Assembly (NCBI GenBank): GCA_002292025.1
Contig: DBBC01000068.1
Coordinates: forward strand, 6,812-15,790
DNA from: Firmicutes bacterium UBA994
GTDB lineage: Bacteria; Bacillota; UBA994
Direction: 5' to 3'
Length of the DNA: 8,979 bases
Under the pieces are notes generated by a model, which made no database searches, was not told where the DNA came from, and saw only the letters and a program-made list of their open reading frames with translations. The position numbers and the translations under genes were made by a program. Below, one piece after another: positions 1 to 6,549 of this stretch (within the stretch, counting starts at the first letter, position 1; each line of letters begins with the position of its first letter).

Positions 1-5
1 TGCGC

Positions 6-869
6 TTATGGGTTGCAGTAAGCACACCAGCGCGGGTCGGCGGTGCTACGGCTCGGGTCGGCTTCGTACGCAATATGGCTACATCGCAAACAGCGCTGCT
101 CTACGCCCTGCACTTGCTCGGTAGCCTCCCCGCACAGACTACAGGGCAACCCTCTTCGCCACGTCTTGGTCCTGCCCGGCCAACCACACTCCGGACAAAG
201 GTTGTATACCCTATCGATCAAATTATGCGTCGCTGCCGCGATGCATTGCATGCGCAAGGGATTAAAGTGCGCCCGCATATCTGTCTCCACGTAGATAAAA
301 TCTCTAGGTGATTTGGCTAAGGCCAGCTTAACGGCCTGCTCTAAGAGCTCTTCCGTGTTTAGACCCTTAACAAGGTCTTGTGATTGATTATACACCTCAT
401 GCACTTTAACTACCAGCCCATGTTGTGGAAAACCCACTTGATACGCAAACTCTAGCGCTTCGTCTAAACTCCGTACTGCGCGCCGCGCATAGTTTGTTTC
501 TGTGGTGGAGGCCTCCCCGATCACCTCGAGGCCCGTCTCCCGATCAAGCAATAGGACTAGCTCAAGATTTAGCGTGGCAAAAGGCAATAGCGGGTGTGGG
601 CTGAAGGAGCCCTCGCTGGCCACGCCCAGTGTGAGGCCGCACTGCAGAGCCGCCGCCAGAGCTTTCCCGCGCAAAGCCTCAACTTGATTGCCTATGCGCG
701 GCACATCGCCCGTAAAAGTACCGAAACGGTCTGTGTCAAAATCCGCGGGGACTATCAAGGTAATGCCTAATGCCTCGCCTAGCAACGGCGCAATCACGCC
801 TTCTTTGCGGTGCTTAGTAGCCAGCGCGCCTGCTCTGCCGGCAAAAAAACTGTGCACGGCTTCACGCAT
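6..869 (-). CDS. DUF6671-family protein with C-terminal four-CxxC zinc-ribbon-like tail
   Basis: A 287-residue soluble protein with no signal peptide or membrane segment. The first 210 residues match my recollection of the uncharacterised DUF6671 family: ATKHRKE (17-23), DTDRFGTF (45-52), ASEGSF followed by SPH (84-92), a TETN stretch (123-126) and ETDMRAHFNP (195-204). The many conserved charged and His residues suggest an enzyme or nucleotide/metal binder, but no reaction is known to me. The last 65 residues carry four CxxC pairs (C225/C228, C243/C246, C260/C263, C282/C285), enough for two zinc ribbons. The start at 869 is fixed by AAAGGAG at 883-877 with a 7-nt spacer. This site overlaps the stop of the upstream gene, so the two are probably translationally coupled. 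It is the last gene of the ftsEX transcript visible here. A link to cell-wall work is only by position. Confidence 0.85.
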   Translation of the reverse strand: MREAVHSFFAGRAGALATKHRKEGVIAPLLGEALGITLIVPADFDTDRFGTFTGDVPRIGNQVEALRGKALAAALQCGLTLGVASEGSFSPHPLLPFATLNLELVLLLDRETGLEVIGEASTTETNYARRAVRSLDEALEFAYQVGFPQHGLVVKVHEVYNQSQDLVKGLNTEELLEQAVKLALAKSPRDFIYVETDMRAHFNPLRMQCIAAATHNLIDRVYNLCPECGWPGRTKTWRRGLPCSLCGEATEQVQGVEQRCLRCSHIAYEADPSRSTADPRWCAYCNP

Positions 870-881
870 AAGTTCGCTCCT

Positions 882-2312
882 TTACTCGGGGCGCATAATT
901 TGAACCCAAGTCTGCCCGAACACGCGCTCTATTTCCGTACCGTTGGCATAGTAGAAGCGTGTCACCGCCTGCGGGCCGTCTTTCTTCCACGTGCCTACAA
1001 AACGCTGGCCCAGCGCGTAGTAGTGCATGACGCCGCTCCCGAGTAGCTGCGGCGTGGGGCGTCCCAAAAGGTCGGTTTGGTGGGGCACAAACTGCACGAA
1101 CACATTGCGCGCCCATATCGTCGCGCCGCCTGCGTCGCGGTGCACAATGCCGTCAATGTACCGCCTGAAGGCCGCCTGTTCGGGTACATATACGTAGGAT
1201 ACCGTATGCTGTGCTGAATACGCAAGCTCAATGCGCAGCGCCTCCTCCCCTCTATACGGCAAGTAGGCTGGTCTTATAGTGACATCATTAGCCGGCTCCG
1301 CTTGACCTAATGTGGTTAAATTAACAAACAAGTTGTGCGGCGCGCGCCGGGCAGTGTCGCGTGTAAAGCTTGCGCTACGGCTGCGGATGGCGTCGGTGCC
1401 GGATACACCCCATTGCCGCAGTAAGTTCAGAACGTCGGCTCCACCCCCCGAATACACGAAGTGAGCGCGATTTTCTAATGCTAACATCGCGCTATGCGCG
1501 CGCGCACTGCGTACCGGCCCTATCCGCGCCGGCGGCGTCCCAAAAAGAGCTAGGTAACGGGTTATTCTCCCCTCCACTTCATACTCGTAAATTGTGCTCG
1601 CCTGTGCCAGACCCCACTGTGGGCGAGCTAAAGCAATATTGTCAATCACCACTGCGTAGACAGGCCGACGTTCAGCCCGGGGTGTAACAAGCGCTAAATC
1701 CCCTGCCAACTTGACACGCGCTCGCTCGAGCAAACGTGCCAGTTCGCGCCTTTCGCTTTCTAAATTGCGTTGCTCGGCGACACGCCGCTGCTCAAGGCTT
1801 TCTAAACGCAGCTGCTCTGCTTGGAGAACGCGCCTGCTCTCGCGCAGTACACCTTGCTCGACCTTTACACTTTCAATGAGCATGGCGTCGTGGCGAAACA
1901 ACCGTGCTAAGTAGGCCAGACGAACAATTAAGTCGCCAAAGCTTTCTGCGCTTAGCACCAGCGCCATGTAAGAGGCTCCGCCGCGCATGTAGGCCATGCG
2001 CACGCGCTTACCTAAACCGACCGTCAACGCATTCAGCCGATCCTCAGCTTGGCGTTGTGCTAGGCGAGTGCGCGTTAACTTTGCGCGCACGTAGATGAGT
2101 TCCGCATCTACTGCTCTTACGCGTTCTTGCCTAGTGGCAATCGATTCCTCCATGGCTTTAAGTGCGGCCTCTAGTGCCCGTACTTCCCGCGCTGATTGCT
2201 CGGCGCGCTGGCGTGGGTCGAGCGGGCTCCCTAAAGCTCGATTGGTCAATTCTCCCCCCAGCACCCAAATGAAGGCCGTCAGCAACACCACAGCGGCAAA
2301 AAACCTTCTCAC
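882..2312 (-). CDS. Membrane-anchored coiled-coil protein with C-terminal DUF3048 module (putative FtsEX effector)
   Basis: A 476-residue envelope protein. Residues 1-20 form a signal or anchor helix (RRFF, then a hydrophobic run). About 33-205 is a long Arg/Glu/Leu-rich coiled coil, interrupted at about 106-150 by YMRGGASYMALVLSAESFGD. That insert resembles the conserved hinge of EnvC/PcsB-type murein hydrolase activators. Residues about 215-340 match DUF3048 (the YerB-like family): RPVYAVVIDN (216-225), RIGPVRSARAH (263-273) and RRAPHNLF (322-329). Residues about 350-476 match its C-terminal partner domain: NVFVQFV (403-409), LLGSG (423-427), TRFYYANG (451-458) and GQTWV (466-470). No LytM (HxH), CHAP or NlpC/P60 domain is present. 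The reading frame is open upstream to 2429, but that part lies inside ftsX, and the GTG at 2312 has AAAGGAG 8 nt before it and directly precedes the anchor. It lies 13 bp after ftsX, the slot usually held by the FtsEX-controlled hydrolase. The family calls are firm; the role as FtsEX effector is inferred. Confidence 0.9.
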   Translation of the reverse strand: MRRFFAAVVLLTAFIWVLGGELTNRALGSPLDPRQRAEQSAREVRALEAALKAMEESIATRQERVRAVDAELIYVRAKLTRTRLAQRQAEDRLNALTVGLGKRVRMAYMRGGASYMALVLSAESFGDLIVRLAYLARLFRHDAMLIESVKVEQGVLRESRRVLQAEQLRLESLEQRRVAEQRNLESERRELARLLERARVKLAGDLALVTPRAERRPVYAVVIDNIALARPQWGLAQASTIYEYEVEGRITRYLALFGTPPARIGPVRSARAHSAMLALENRAHFVYSGGGADVLNLLRQWGVSGTDAIRSRSASFTRDTARRAPHNLFVNLTTLGQAEPANDVTIRPAYLPYRGEEALRIELAYSAQHTVSYVYVPEQAAFRRYIDGIVHRDAGGATIWARNVFVQFVPHQTDLLGRPTPQLLGSGVMHYYALGQRFVGTWKKDGPQAVTRFYYANGTEIERVFGQTWVQIMRPE

Positions 2313-2320
2313 GCCTTCAT

Positions 2321-2327
2321 CTCCTTT
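2321..2327 (-). promoter_or_regulatory. Ribosome binding site fixing the GTG start of the coiled-coil/DUF3048 gene
   Basis: AAAGGAG lies 8 nt before the GTG at 2312 and overlaps the ftsX stop codon (TAA, 2328-2326). It favours a start at 2312 over the in-frame ATG at 2429, which lies inside ftsX. An ATG at 2320 between the site and the GTG opens a three-codon frame that closes with TGA over the GTG, so it is not a rival start for this protein. Confidence 0.8.
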
Positions 2328-3219
2328 AGTGATCGTGCAGGTATCTGCGAATGGCCAGCAGACTGCCGAAAGCGCCAACAGCCGTGCCGAGGATAAGTAT
2401 TCCGCCAAAGATCGGTCCCAGCAAGGCAATTCCTGTGACAGGGGTTAACAGCAAGGGTAAGGCCATGTTTTGTACGCTCGCGCTTAACGCGTCGTACAAG
2501 AGCCACAGCACTAGGCTCGCCAGTAGCGCGCCGAGTAAACCCATCACTGTTCCCTCTAAGAAGAAAGGCAGCCTAATAAAGCCGTTACTGGCTCCTAGGT
2601 ACTTCATGACACCGATTTCTTCTTGCCGCGCCATAACAGACAAGCGAATAATAGCAATCACAAGGAAAATCGCGCCAAATCCCAACAGGGCACTGGTGGC
2701 GACAAACAGACTGCTTGCCCAACGCGTAATTGCCAGCAACTGCGCTACAATCTCCTCACCGTAGTCAACCGTGTCCACCCCTGGCATCCCACGGATAGCT
2801 TCGGCTGCAGAGCTCACTTCTGCCGCCGCCCGGACCCGTACTCTAAAAACATCCGGCAATGGGTTGTTCTGAGGGGTGAAAACTTGAAACAGCTCGGCGT
2901 CACCTAGCGCCAGCCCGAGCTCTCGTAGCCCCTCATCCCGCGGGACAAGAATCACTTCCCTTACACTCTGCAGAGTGGAGAGCTGGCTGTAGAGTGCCGT
3001 AACGTCCGCATCCATAGCGGCGAACACGGCAATCTCTACGTTGCTTTCAATAGTGCGCACCACATGCCGCACGTTGGCCGACAAAAGCATAAACCCGCCC
3101 AGAACCCCCAGCGAAATGGCGACCATAGTGGTCGTTACCAGTGCCAGTATGGTGTTGCGTCGCAGTGACACTATGCCCTGCCTGAGGCTATAGCGCAAGG
3201 AGTTAAAGTTCACCGACAT
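2326..3219 (-). CDS. ftsX: Cell-division ABC transporter permease FtsX
   Basis: Membrane partner of FtsE. In known systems FtsX passes ATP-driven conformational signals through its extracellular loop to a coiled-coil murein hydrolase or activator. With the ATG at 3219 the protein has 297 residues and the standard layout: a short cytoplasmic N-terminus (LRYSLRQGIVSLRRN, 8-22), TM1 at about 24-48, an extracellular domain at about 49-165, TM2 at about 170-193, TM3 at about 225-245 and TM4 at about 262-290. The hallmark EIGVMKYLGASNGFIR (201-216) follows TM2. The gene overlaps the end of ftsE. Possible starts are GTG 3240, ATG 3237, ATG 3219 and GTG 3213. The G7 tract at 3228-3222 could serve as a Shine-Dalgarno for either of the last two, and family members begin only a few residues before the LRYSLRQG-like block. 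I chose 3219, with 3213 as the close alternative. Confidence 0.93.
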   Translation of the reverse strand: MSVNFNSLRYSLRQGIVSLRRNTILALVTTTMVAISLGVLGGFMLLSANVRHVVRTIESNVEIAVFAAMDADVTALYSQLSTLQSVREVILVPRDEGLRELGLALGDAELFQVFTPQNNPLPDVFRVRVRAAAEVSSAAEAIRGMPGVDTVDYGEEIVAQLLAITRWASSLFVATSALLGFGAIFLVIAIIRLSVMARQEEIGVMKYLGASNGFIRLPFFLEGTVMGLLGALLASLVLWLLYDALSASVQNMALPLLLTPVTGIALLGPIFGGILILGTAVGAFGSLLAIRRYLHDH

Positions 3220-3892
3220 AACCCCCCCGTTTATCATCACGCACTACGCGTCCCCGCTCCAGCTGTACGACACGCTGACGCAGGCGATCCACCATGTCGG
3301 AAGCATGCGTAGCAATAACGATGGTCGTACCCGTCTTGTTGATAGCCGCGAACAACTCCATCAGCTGCAAGGCAGTGTCTGGGTCGACATTACCGGTAGG
3401 TTCATCCGCCAGTATAAGCTGAGGCTTACGCACCATAGCCCTGGCAATCCCCACCCGTTGTTGCTCCCCTCCTGATAACTCCGCCGGGAAAGCGTGCCTG
3501 CGGTCAAGTAATCCGACTTGTGCGAGCGCTTCCGGTACGGCCTTCCGTACCGCCTGTGGCGAATGTCCCACTACTTCCAGCGCAAAGGCCACATTTTCAA
3601 AGACCGTCTTTTGCTTGAGCAGGCGGAAGTCCTGAAACACCATGCCGATTTTCCGTCGATAGTTTAGCAGTTCACGCCCATTGAAGCGCGCGAGGTTGCG
3701 ACCGCGGTAGGTGATGAGGCCGCTGCTTGGCAAGTATTCACGAAACAATAAGCGCAGCAGCGTGCTCTTACCGGCACCGCTCTGACCCACGAGGAAGACG
3801 AACTCCCCACTGCCGACAGTCAGTGTAATATCTTGTAAGGCGTACTGTTTGCTACCGGGGTAACGTTGGCTGACTTCCTTGACGTTTAACAT
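3203..3892 (-). CDS. ftsE: Cell-division ABC transporter ATPase FtsE
   Basis: Cytoplasmic ATPase that works with FtsX at the membrane. It is thought to gate cell-wall hydrolysis during division or elongation rather than move a substrate. The 229 residues are the usual length, and every ABC motif is intact: Walker A GQSGAGKS (36-43), Q-loop Q87 within MVFQDFRLL, a signature motif LSGGEQQR (139-146), Walker B LILADEP (159-165), D-loop region NVDPDT (169-174 approximately) and switch H196 in ATHASD. The FREYLPSSG stretch after Walker A and the DFRLLKQKTVFENVAFALEV region are typical of FtsE. The ATG at 3892 has AGGGGAG (3906-3900) with a 7-nt spacer. The gene starts 33 bp after the EamA gene with no terminator between them. 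Its 3' end contains a G7 tract and overlaps ftsX in another frame. Confidence 0.97.
   Translation of the reverse strand: MLNVKEVSQRYPGSKQYALQDITLTVGSGEFVFLVGQSGAGKSTLLRLLFREYLPSSGLITYRGRNLARFNGRELLNYRRKIGMVFQDFRLLKQKTVFENVAFALEVVGHSPQAVRKAVPEALAQVGLLDRRHAFPAELSGGEQQRVGIARAMVRKPQLILADEPTGNVDPDTALQLMELFAAINKTGTTIVIATHASDMVDRLRQRVVQLERGRVVRDDKRGGYVGEL
3222..3228 (-). promoter_or_regulatory. G7 tract: FtsE codons and likely ftsX ribosome binding site
   Basis: Seven consecutive G on the minus strand encode Arg-Gly-Gly near the FtsE C-terminus. They are also the only purine-rich stretch suitably placed before the candidate ftsX starts (2 nt before ATG 3219 and 8 nt before GTG 3213). Loss of one G would move the FtsE frame directly into ftsX. 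Confidence 0.5.
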
Positions 3893-3925
3893 GCTTGTTC
3901 TCCCCTTATGAAAATAGTGCGTGTA

Positions 3926-4804
3926 TCAAGCGGGGGTATTCGCTCTGGAAACGTGAACATGCCGTATAGTCACTGATGCCATTACGATAACCCCACCTAC
4001 CAGCGCCCATTGGCCGGGAACCTCGCCTAGAACCAGAAACACCCAAACAGGATTCAGCATAGGTTCTAGGATGGGGATTAGAATCGCATCCAGAGCGCTG
4101 ACATGCTTAATGGCGAGCGAATAGAGGATATAGGGGATGCCTAGTTGCACTACGCCAAGCACGAGGAGCGGAAGCCAATCAGCGGCGACAGGCAGGCCAA
4201 GCGTCAAAAAAGGAAGGCCGATCAAAGCCGTGACACCGTTGCCCAAGAGAATCGATAAAATTGGGGAACCCTCTTTTTGTGAGCGCAGCAATACCACAAG
4301 AGTCGCAAAACTCACCCCGCTGAGGAGAGCCAAGACATTCCCCAGCATGCCGGCAGGACTAAGCAAATCCATAAAAAAGAGGGCGACACCTCCCATGGTA
4401 GTAGCAATTGTCATCCAATCGAGGGTTGAAGTCTTTTCCCCTAAAAACTTTTGTGCCAGAAGCGCGACATATATGGGAGAAGTAAACTGCAACAAAATAG
4501 CATTAGCAGCCGTAGTGAGGCGGTTAGCGGCGACAAACAATATTACGGTGGCAGCGTAGGCGAGAGCCGCCCCCAGCTGCGCTCGACTCCAATTGAAGCG
4601 GGGCTTCCCCACAAAGCATAATATCACTAACAGGGCCACGGAGCTACGCACGCCTGCTATGGCCAGCGGATGTAGCTCTACGGACTTGATGAGCAATCCC
4701 CCTAGGCTCCACAGCACGGCAGCCGCGGCTAACATCAAAACGGCCGCGTTGCGGTGCGCGCCGTGAGCCGCAGTACGGGTGCTAGGCATAGACAACAACT
4801 CCAT
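3926..4804 (-). CDS. EamA/DMT-superfamily membrane transporter
   Basis: A 292-residue integral membrane protein with about ten hydrophobic segments, the normal size for the drug/metabolite transporter superfamily. It shows the internal duplication of EamA proteins. Repeat 1 (about 22-146) ends in NAILLQFTSPIYVALLAQKF with LGEK after it (101-124). Repeat 2 (about 153-285) carries the equivalent DAILIPILEPMLNPVWVFLV with LGE after it (239-261). Family members mostly export amino acids, metabolites or drugs, but the substrate cannot be read from sequence. The ATG at 4804 has GAGG 11 nt upstream, a little far. The ATG at 4789 (residue 6) has GGAG with a 9-nt spacer and may be the real start. It is the first gene after the cstA-side terminators and lies 33 bp before ftsE, so it probably shares the ftsEX transcript. 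A functional link to division is not evident. I find no consensus promoter in 4805-4893. Confidence 0.93.
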   Translation of the reverse strand: MELLSMPSTRTAAHGAHRNAAVLMLAAAAVLWSLGGLLIKSVELHPLAIAGVRSSVALLVILCFVGKPRFNWSRAQLGAALAYAATVILFVAANRLTTAANAILLQFTSPIYVALLAQKFLGEKTSTLDWMTIATTMGGVALFFMDLLSPAGMLGNVLALLSGVSFATLVVLLRSQKEGSPILSILLGNGVTALIGLPFLTLGLPVAADWLPLLVLGVVQLGIPYILYSLAIKHVSALDAILIPILEPMLNPVWVFLVLGEVPGQWALVGGVIVMASVTIRHVHVSRANTPA

Positions 4805-4893
4805 TTCTAATGACGCCTCTAGCTGTCCGTGTTTACTTCGCCCTCATCCACCCTATTACCTGCCACCATCCAGCTGTAAGTTCGCTAAAGCCG

Positions 4894-4929
4894 AAAACAC
4901 GTCCCCGGCGTTTCAACGCCGGGGACGTG
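4894..4929 (-). terminator. Intrinsic terminator after the 489-residue CstA-family gene
   Basis: CACGTCCCCGGCG (4898-4910) and its perfect complement (4917-4929) form a 13-bp GC-rich stem with a 6-nt loop. On the minus strand the stem is followed by TTTT (4897-4894). It lies 33 bp past the stop at 4962. The U-tract is short, so termination may be partial. Confidence 0.75.
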
Positions 4930-4957
4930 AAGCAAAAGGCTCCGTCCCTTTTGCTTC
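4929..4957 (-). terminator. Second hairpin directly before the terminator stem
   Basis: GAAGCAAAAGG (4929-4939) and CCTTTTGCTTC (4947-4957) form a perfect 11-bp stem with a 7-nt loop. It shares its end base with the GC-rich stem at 4898-4929, giving two abutting stem-loops downstream of the CstA-family stop. It may assist termination or protect the mRNA 3' end. Confidence 0.5.
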
Positions 4958-4961
4958 TTTC

Positions 4962-6431
4962 TTAGCAGAGTTGACTGGGAGGTTTGGGGCCGGTTGCGCC
5001 GAGAGCGGGTTCTAGCGCCATGGGGGCAAACTTAGCATACATAAAGTATGCCAAGGCCAAAATAGCAGCTACAGCGCCCACGGGATAGGAAATGGAAGTG
5101 GCTAGCTGGAACCCTTCAGGGGCTTGCAGAATATAGGTTACAGAGACTGCGGTCATAAAAGTGGCGGGAACGGTGCTTACCCAGTGGAGTTTGCCCATCT
5201 TTTTGAGGTACACAGCGGCCGCCCACAGCATAATCATGGCCAACGTCTGGTTGGACCAAGCGAAGTAACGCCAGATTATCGCGAAGTCAATGAAAGTGAG
5301 CGCCACACCGACTGCAAACAAAGGCAATGAAATAGCAATGCGGTTAATAATAGGAACTTGGTTGATCTTAAAGGCGTCCGCAATGGTCAGACGTGCGCTG
5401 CGGAAGGCAGTGTCGCCGCTCGTGATGGGGGCCGCCACTACGCCCAGCACAGCTAAAGCTCCACCTACGACGCCAAGCAACTCCACCGACATGTGATGTA
5501 CTACGCCTGCTGCCGCGCCTAGCCGACCTAAGCCCGCCGCCAACTCACCTGTGCTTCCAAAGAAGGTAAAAGCGATGGTGGCCCAGATTAGGGCGATAAA
5601 GCCCTCGGCGATCATGGCCCCGTAGAACACCCTGTGCCCATACTTCTCGTTAGTCATGGTGCGCGCCATCATCGGCGACTGCGTGGCATGAAAACCGGAA
5701 ATCGCGCCGCAGGCAATGGTAATAAACATCAGCGGCCAAAGCGGCAAGTTGCGGGGATGCAAATTAGCCAGCGTAATCTCTGGGATGGCAAAAGTTCCGC
5801 TTAGGTGCCCCCAAAGTGTAGCCCCGCCAATACCGATAGCCATAAACAAGAGTGCTAAGCCAAATATTGGGTAAATCTTGGCGATGAGCTTATCAATTGG
5901 TAGCATTGTTGCCAAAACGTAATAGGCGACGATTACCCAAATCCAATTGGCCCGCGTAAAGGACTCCCCGGTCAGCCTAGCCAAAAGCCCAGCCGGGCCC
6001 ATAATAAACACTGTGCCGACCAATACCAGCAACACGACCGAGAATACTCGCATCACTTGCTTGGTTGTATCGCCAAGGTAAAACCCGACCAACTCAGAGA
6101 CCGACGCGCCTTTGTGGCGCAGAGACAACATGCCGGAAAAATAGTCATGCACCGCTCCGGCAAAAATGCAACCGAACACGATCCACAAGAGCGACACCGG
6201 GCCCCACAGCGCTCCCATAACGGCGCCGAAAATGGGCCCCAGCCCAGCGATGTTCAAAAGCTGGATTAAGAAGATGCGTTTCCACTCCAAGGGGACAAAG
6301 TCGACGCCGTCGGCCATGGTCGTGGCAGGTGTAGCGCGCTTCTCGTCAACGCCAAAGACTTTTTCTACAAATGCGCCATAGATAACGTAACCACCGATCA
6401 GCAATGCTACTGCCGCTAGAAATGTAAACAC
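4962..6431 (-). CDS. CstA-family transporter (short form, 489 aa)
   Basis: A polytopic membrane protein of the carbon starvation family (CstA/BtsT), whose studied members take up pyruvate or peptides when carbon is short. Supporting motifs are NIAGLGPIFGA (60-70), VHDYFSGMLSLRHKG (94-108), CGAISGFHATQSPMMARTM (241-259), PITSGDTAFRSARL (335-348) and RYFAWSNQTLA (388-398). The usual GHHFASIAG lead-in is replaced by EWKRIFLIQLLNIAG, and the C-terminal extension of longer members is missing, so it is a distinct subfamily from the neighbouring 551-residue protein. It looks complete at this length. The GTG at 6431 is preceded by AGGGGAGGG (6446-6438) with a 6-nt spacer. It is transcribed separately: a terminator and promoter region lie upstream and tandem hairpins follow. 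The substrate is unknown; pyruvate, another small carboxylate or peptides are possible. Confidence 0.92.
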   Translation of the reverse strand: MFTFLAAVALLIGGYVIYGAFVEKVFGVDEKRATPATTMADGVDFVPLEWKRIFLIQLLNIAGLGPIFGAVMGALWGPVSLLWIVFGCIFAGAVHDYFSGMLSLRHKGASVSELVGFYLGDTTKQVMRVFSVVLLVLVGTVFIMGPAGLLARLTGESFTRANWIWVIVAYYVLATMLPIDKLIAKIYPIFGLALLFMAIGIGGATLWGHLSGTFAIPEITLANLHPRNLPLWPLMFITIACGAISGFHATQSPMMARTMTNEKYGHRVFYGAMIAEGFIALIWATIAFTFFGSTGELAAGLGRLGAAAGVVHHMSVELLGVVGGALAVLGVVAAPITSGDTAFRSARLTIADAFKINQVPIINRIAISLPLFAVGVALTFIDFAIIWRYFAWSNQTLAMIMLWAAAVYLKKMGKLHWVSTVPATFMTAVSVTYILQAPEGFQLATSISYPVGAVAAILALAYFMYAKFAPMALEPALGATGPKPPSQLC

Positions 6432-6464
6432 TATTATCCCTCCCCTATTTTAAGATGCTTTAAT

Positions 6465-6492
6465 ACTATGCTTATTTTTTTCTGAAGTGTAA
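6465..6492 (-). promoter_or_regulatory. Candidate promoter of the 489-residue CstA-family gene
   Basis: On the minus strand TTACAC (6492-6487) and CATAGT (6470-6465) are 16 nt apart, in the same places as TTGCAT and CATAAT in the repeat at 8931-8979. The matches to consensus are weak. TAGTAT at 6468-6463 is an alternative -10. The AT-rich setting between a terminator and the gene supports a promoter somewhere here. Confidence 0.35.
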
Positions 6493-6515
6493 GCTTTACG
6501 TCTAAGCAGTCAAAA
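6467..6515 (-). repeat. Copy A of a 49-bp repeat upstream of the CstA-family units
   Basis: The segment aligns without gaps to 8931-8979, with 42 of 49 positions identical. The 21 bases at 6495-6515 match 8959-8979 exactly and read TTTTGACTGCTTAGACG... on the minus strand. It lies 36 bp before the GTG start of the 489-residue transporter. The first bases of this copy are also the U-tract of the terminator at 6511-6538. The likely role is a promoter plus shared regulator-binding site. Confidence 0.85.
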
Positions 6516-6538
6516 AACAAGCCTGAATGGCTTGTTTT
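6511..6538 (-). terminator. Intrinsic terminator after the 551-residue cstA
   Basis: AAAACAAGCC (6514-6523) and GGCTTGTTTT (6529-6538) form a 10-bp stem with a 5-nt loop. On the minus strand the 3' arm runs into six T (6517-6512), a classic intrinsic terminator. A second hairpin (6550-6585) lies just upstream of it, between this and the cstA stop at 6599. Confidence 0.85.
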
Positions 6539-6549
6539 GATGACTAAAT

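Noticed and set aside
502..687. Plus-strand open frames across the window, such as this one
   Set aside because: All of them lie opposite or inside well-supported minus-strand genes, lack family resemblance and have no convincing ribosome sites.
882..1450. LytM/M23 or other known hydrolase domain at the C-terminus of the ftsX-adjacent protein
   Set aside because: No HxxxD/HxH pair, CHAP Cys-His or NlpC/P60 Cys-His-His pattern is present; the region matches DUF3048 instead.
2313..2429. Longer start for the coiled-coil/DUF3048 gene at the ATG at 2429
   Set aside because: The extra 39 residues lie inside ftsX in another frame, do not form a signal sequence, and a good ribosome site with GTG directly precedes the anchor helix at 2312.
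3203..3219. Frameshift or broken gene at the ftsE end
   Set aside because: FtsE has full family length and ends normally; overlap with ftsX is common for this gene pair.
6495..6515. TTGACT in the 21-bp shared core as a -35 box
   Set aside because: At 16-18 nt downstream neither copy has an acceptable -10 hexamer, so the core looks more like a regulator site than a -35.
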